Shown here: positions 63,444 to 64,000 of the stretch, in pieces
Position numbering within the stretch: position 1 is the first letter of the stretch
Layout: every line of letters begins with the position of its first letter
Source: Henckelia pumila
Taxonomy: Eukaryota; Streptophyta; Magnoliopsida; Lamiales; Gesneriaceae
DNA: 64,000 nt
Assembly: GCF_033568475.1 (NCBI RefSeq)
Contig: NC_133123.1
Span: 133,706,930-133,770,929 of the forward strand
Direction: 5' to 3'
The notes under the pieces: generated by a model
The model's input: only the letters and a program-made list of their open reading frames with translations
Databases searched by the model: none
What the model was told of the DNA's origin: nothing
Program-made: the position numbers and the translations under genes

Positions 63444-64000
63444 ATGATCGAAACGCCCAAAGTCCAAATGCCGAAACTACGTAACAAATTTGTGATTTTT
63501 TAAAACCAAATTGCCTCGAATTCATGAACTCAAAACGAATAAATGAACACACAAACATACAATAAATATATTTGAATGATCTGTACCACTTGGTACTTGA
63601 TTTCCCGATTCATCAAACTAAGCGATGTATGATTATTTTATACATACTAAGAAATATATAATACACACACATACATATGGTAGAGTATCTTAGCAGTATA
63701 TCCTCTCATGAAAACAGCTTGATGGAGATGAAATCGATGCCAAATTCACAACATGGCAAATCGCAATCAAATAATGTATAATATATGAATTGATTGGTTG
63801 TTAGTATCGCCAATCCCACGCATTTAGTCGACGATGACAACTAAGATCATGTGAATAATGTCCCAACGCTTGATCCAATTAATGAACACAAGAAAAATCT
63901 ATGTTTTCGTTCTTTTGTGTGCTCGCGATACAATATTTTCGACGACATGAAAAAAAACCATATGCGTCGTATTCAGAACCATTATATTATAAATTTTTTT

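Larger units (their letters stand above)
59821..64000. other. AT-rich intergenic region
   Basis: No host gene, tRNA or transposon protein was recognised on either strand. It contains the short repeats listed separately. Confidence 0.55.

Overview
This is nuclear DNA of a flowering plant, almost certainly a eudicot. It is AT-rich, its genes are split by spliceosomal introns, and it holds plant LTR retrotransposons, MITEs and TA/GT microsatellites. The proteins look like those of Arabidopsis and asterids. An asterid such as a member of Lamiales is a guess from protein feel only. I see no bacterial, organellar or viral gene set, and no tRNA, rRNA or CRISPR array.

Layout. (1) 1-8873 is nested retrotransposon debris. 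A decayed Ty3/gypsy chromovirus (end of gag, protease, RT, RNase H, integrase; + strand) ends in a 3' LTR at 3462-4805. It abuts, and probably inserted into, the 3' half of a second Ty3/gypsy element of Tat type. That half has two minisatellites, a three-exon antisense ORF (5475-7527, - strand) of the 'gypsy-type transposon' family (PF04195), a polypurine tract and a 3' LTR (about 7885-8873). (2) 8874-11690 is intergenic, with four foldback MITEs lined up inside TA microsatellites. (3) 11690-14522 (+) is a DUF3475/DUF668 gene with a leader intron. (4) Four genes follow on the - strand: an mRNA cap guanine-N7 methyltransferase (15839-19932, 11 exons), the mitochondrial pyruvate dehydrogenase E2 subunit of LTA3 type (20919-31026, 23 exons), the Rab3GAP catalytic subunit (32612-43136, 22 exons) and the GT64 enzyme GINT1 (44520-49786, 4 exons). 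(5) 50613-59815 is a structurally complete chromovirus-type Ty3/gypsy element on the - strand. It has 2.08-kb LTRs, a perfect 5-bp target duplication (ttatt), an initiator-Met tRNA primer site, and a one-frame gag-pol broken by three stops. (6) 59821-64000 is AT-rich intergenic DNA with short repeats.

The host genes are unrelated housekeeping genes (RNA capping, mitochondrial carbon metabolism, Rab GTPase regulation, sphingolipid glycosylation) and do not form a pathway. The exon models were read by hand: joins keep frame throughout and give proteins of 354, 637, 924 and 790 residues. The least ordinary material is in the repeats: the intron-containing antisense ORF, the MITE cluster in TA tracts, and arrays of CGATCGG-type palindromes in the LTRs of both chromovirus elements. 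I found no convincing previously undescribed system.
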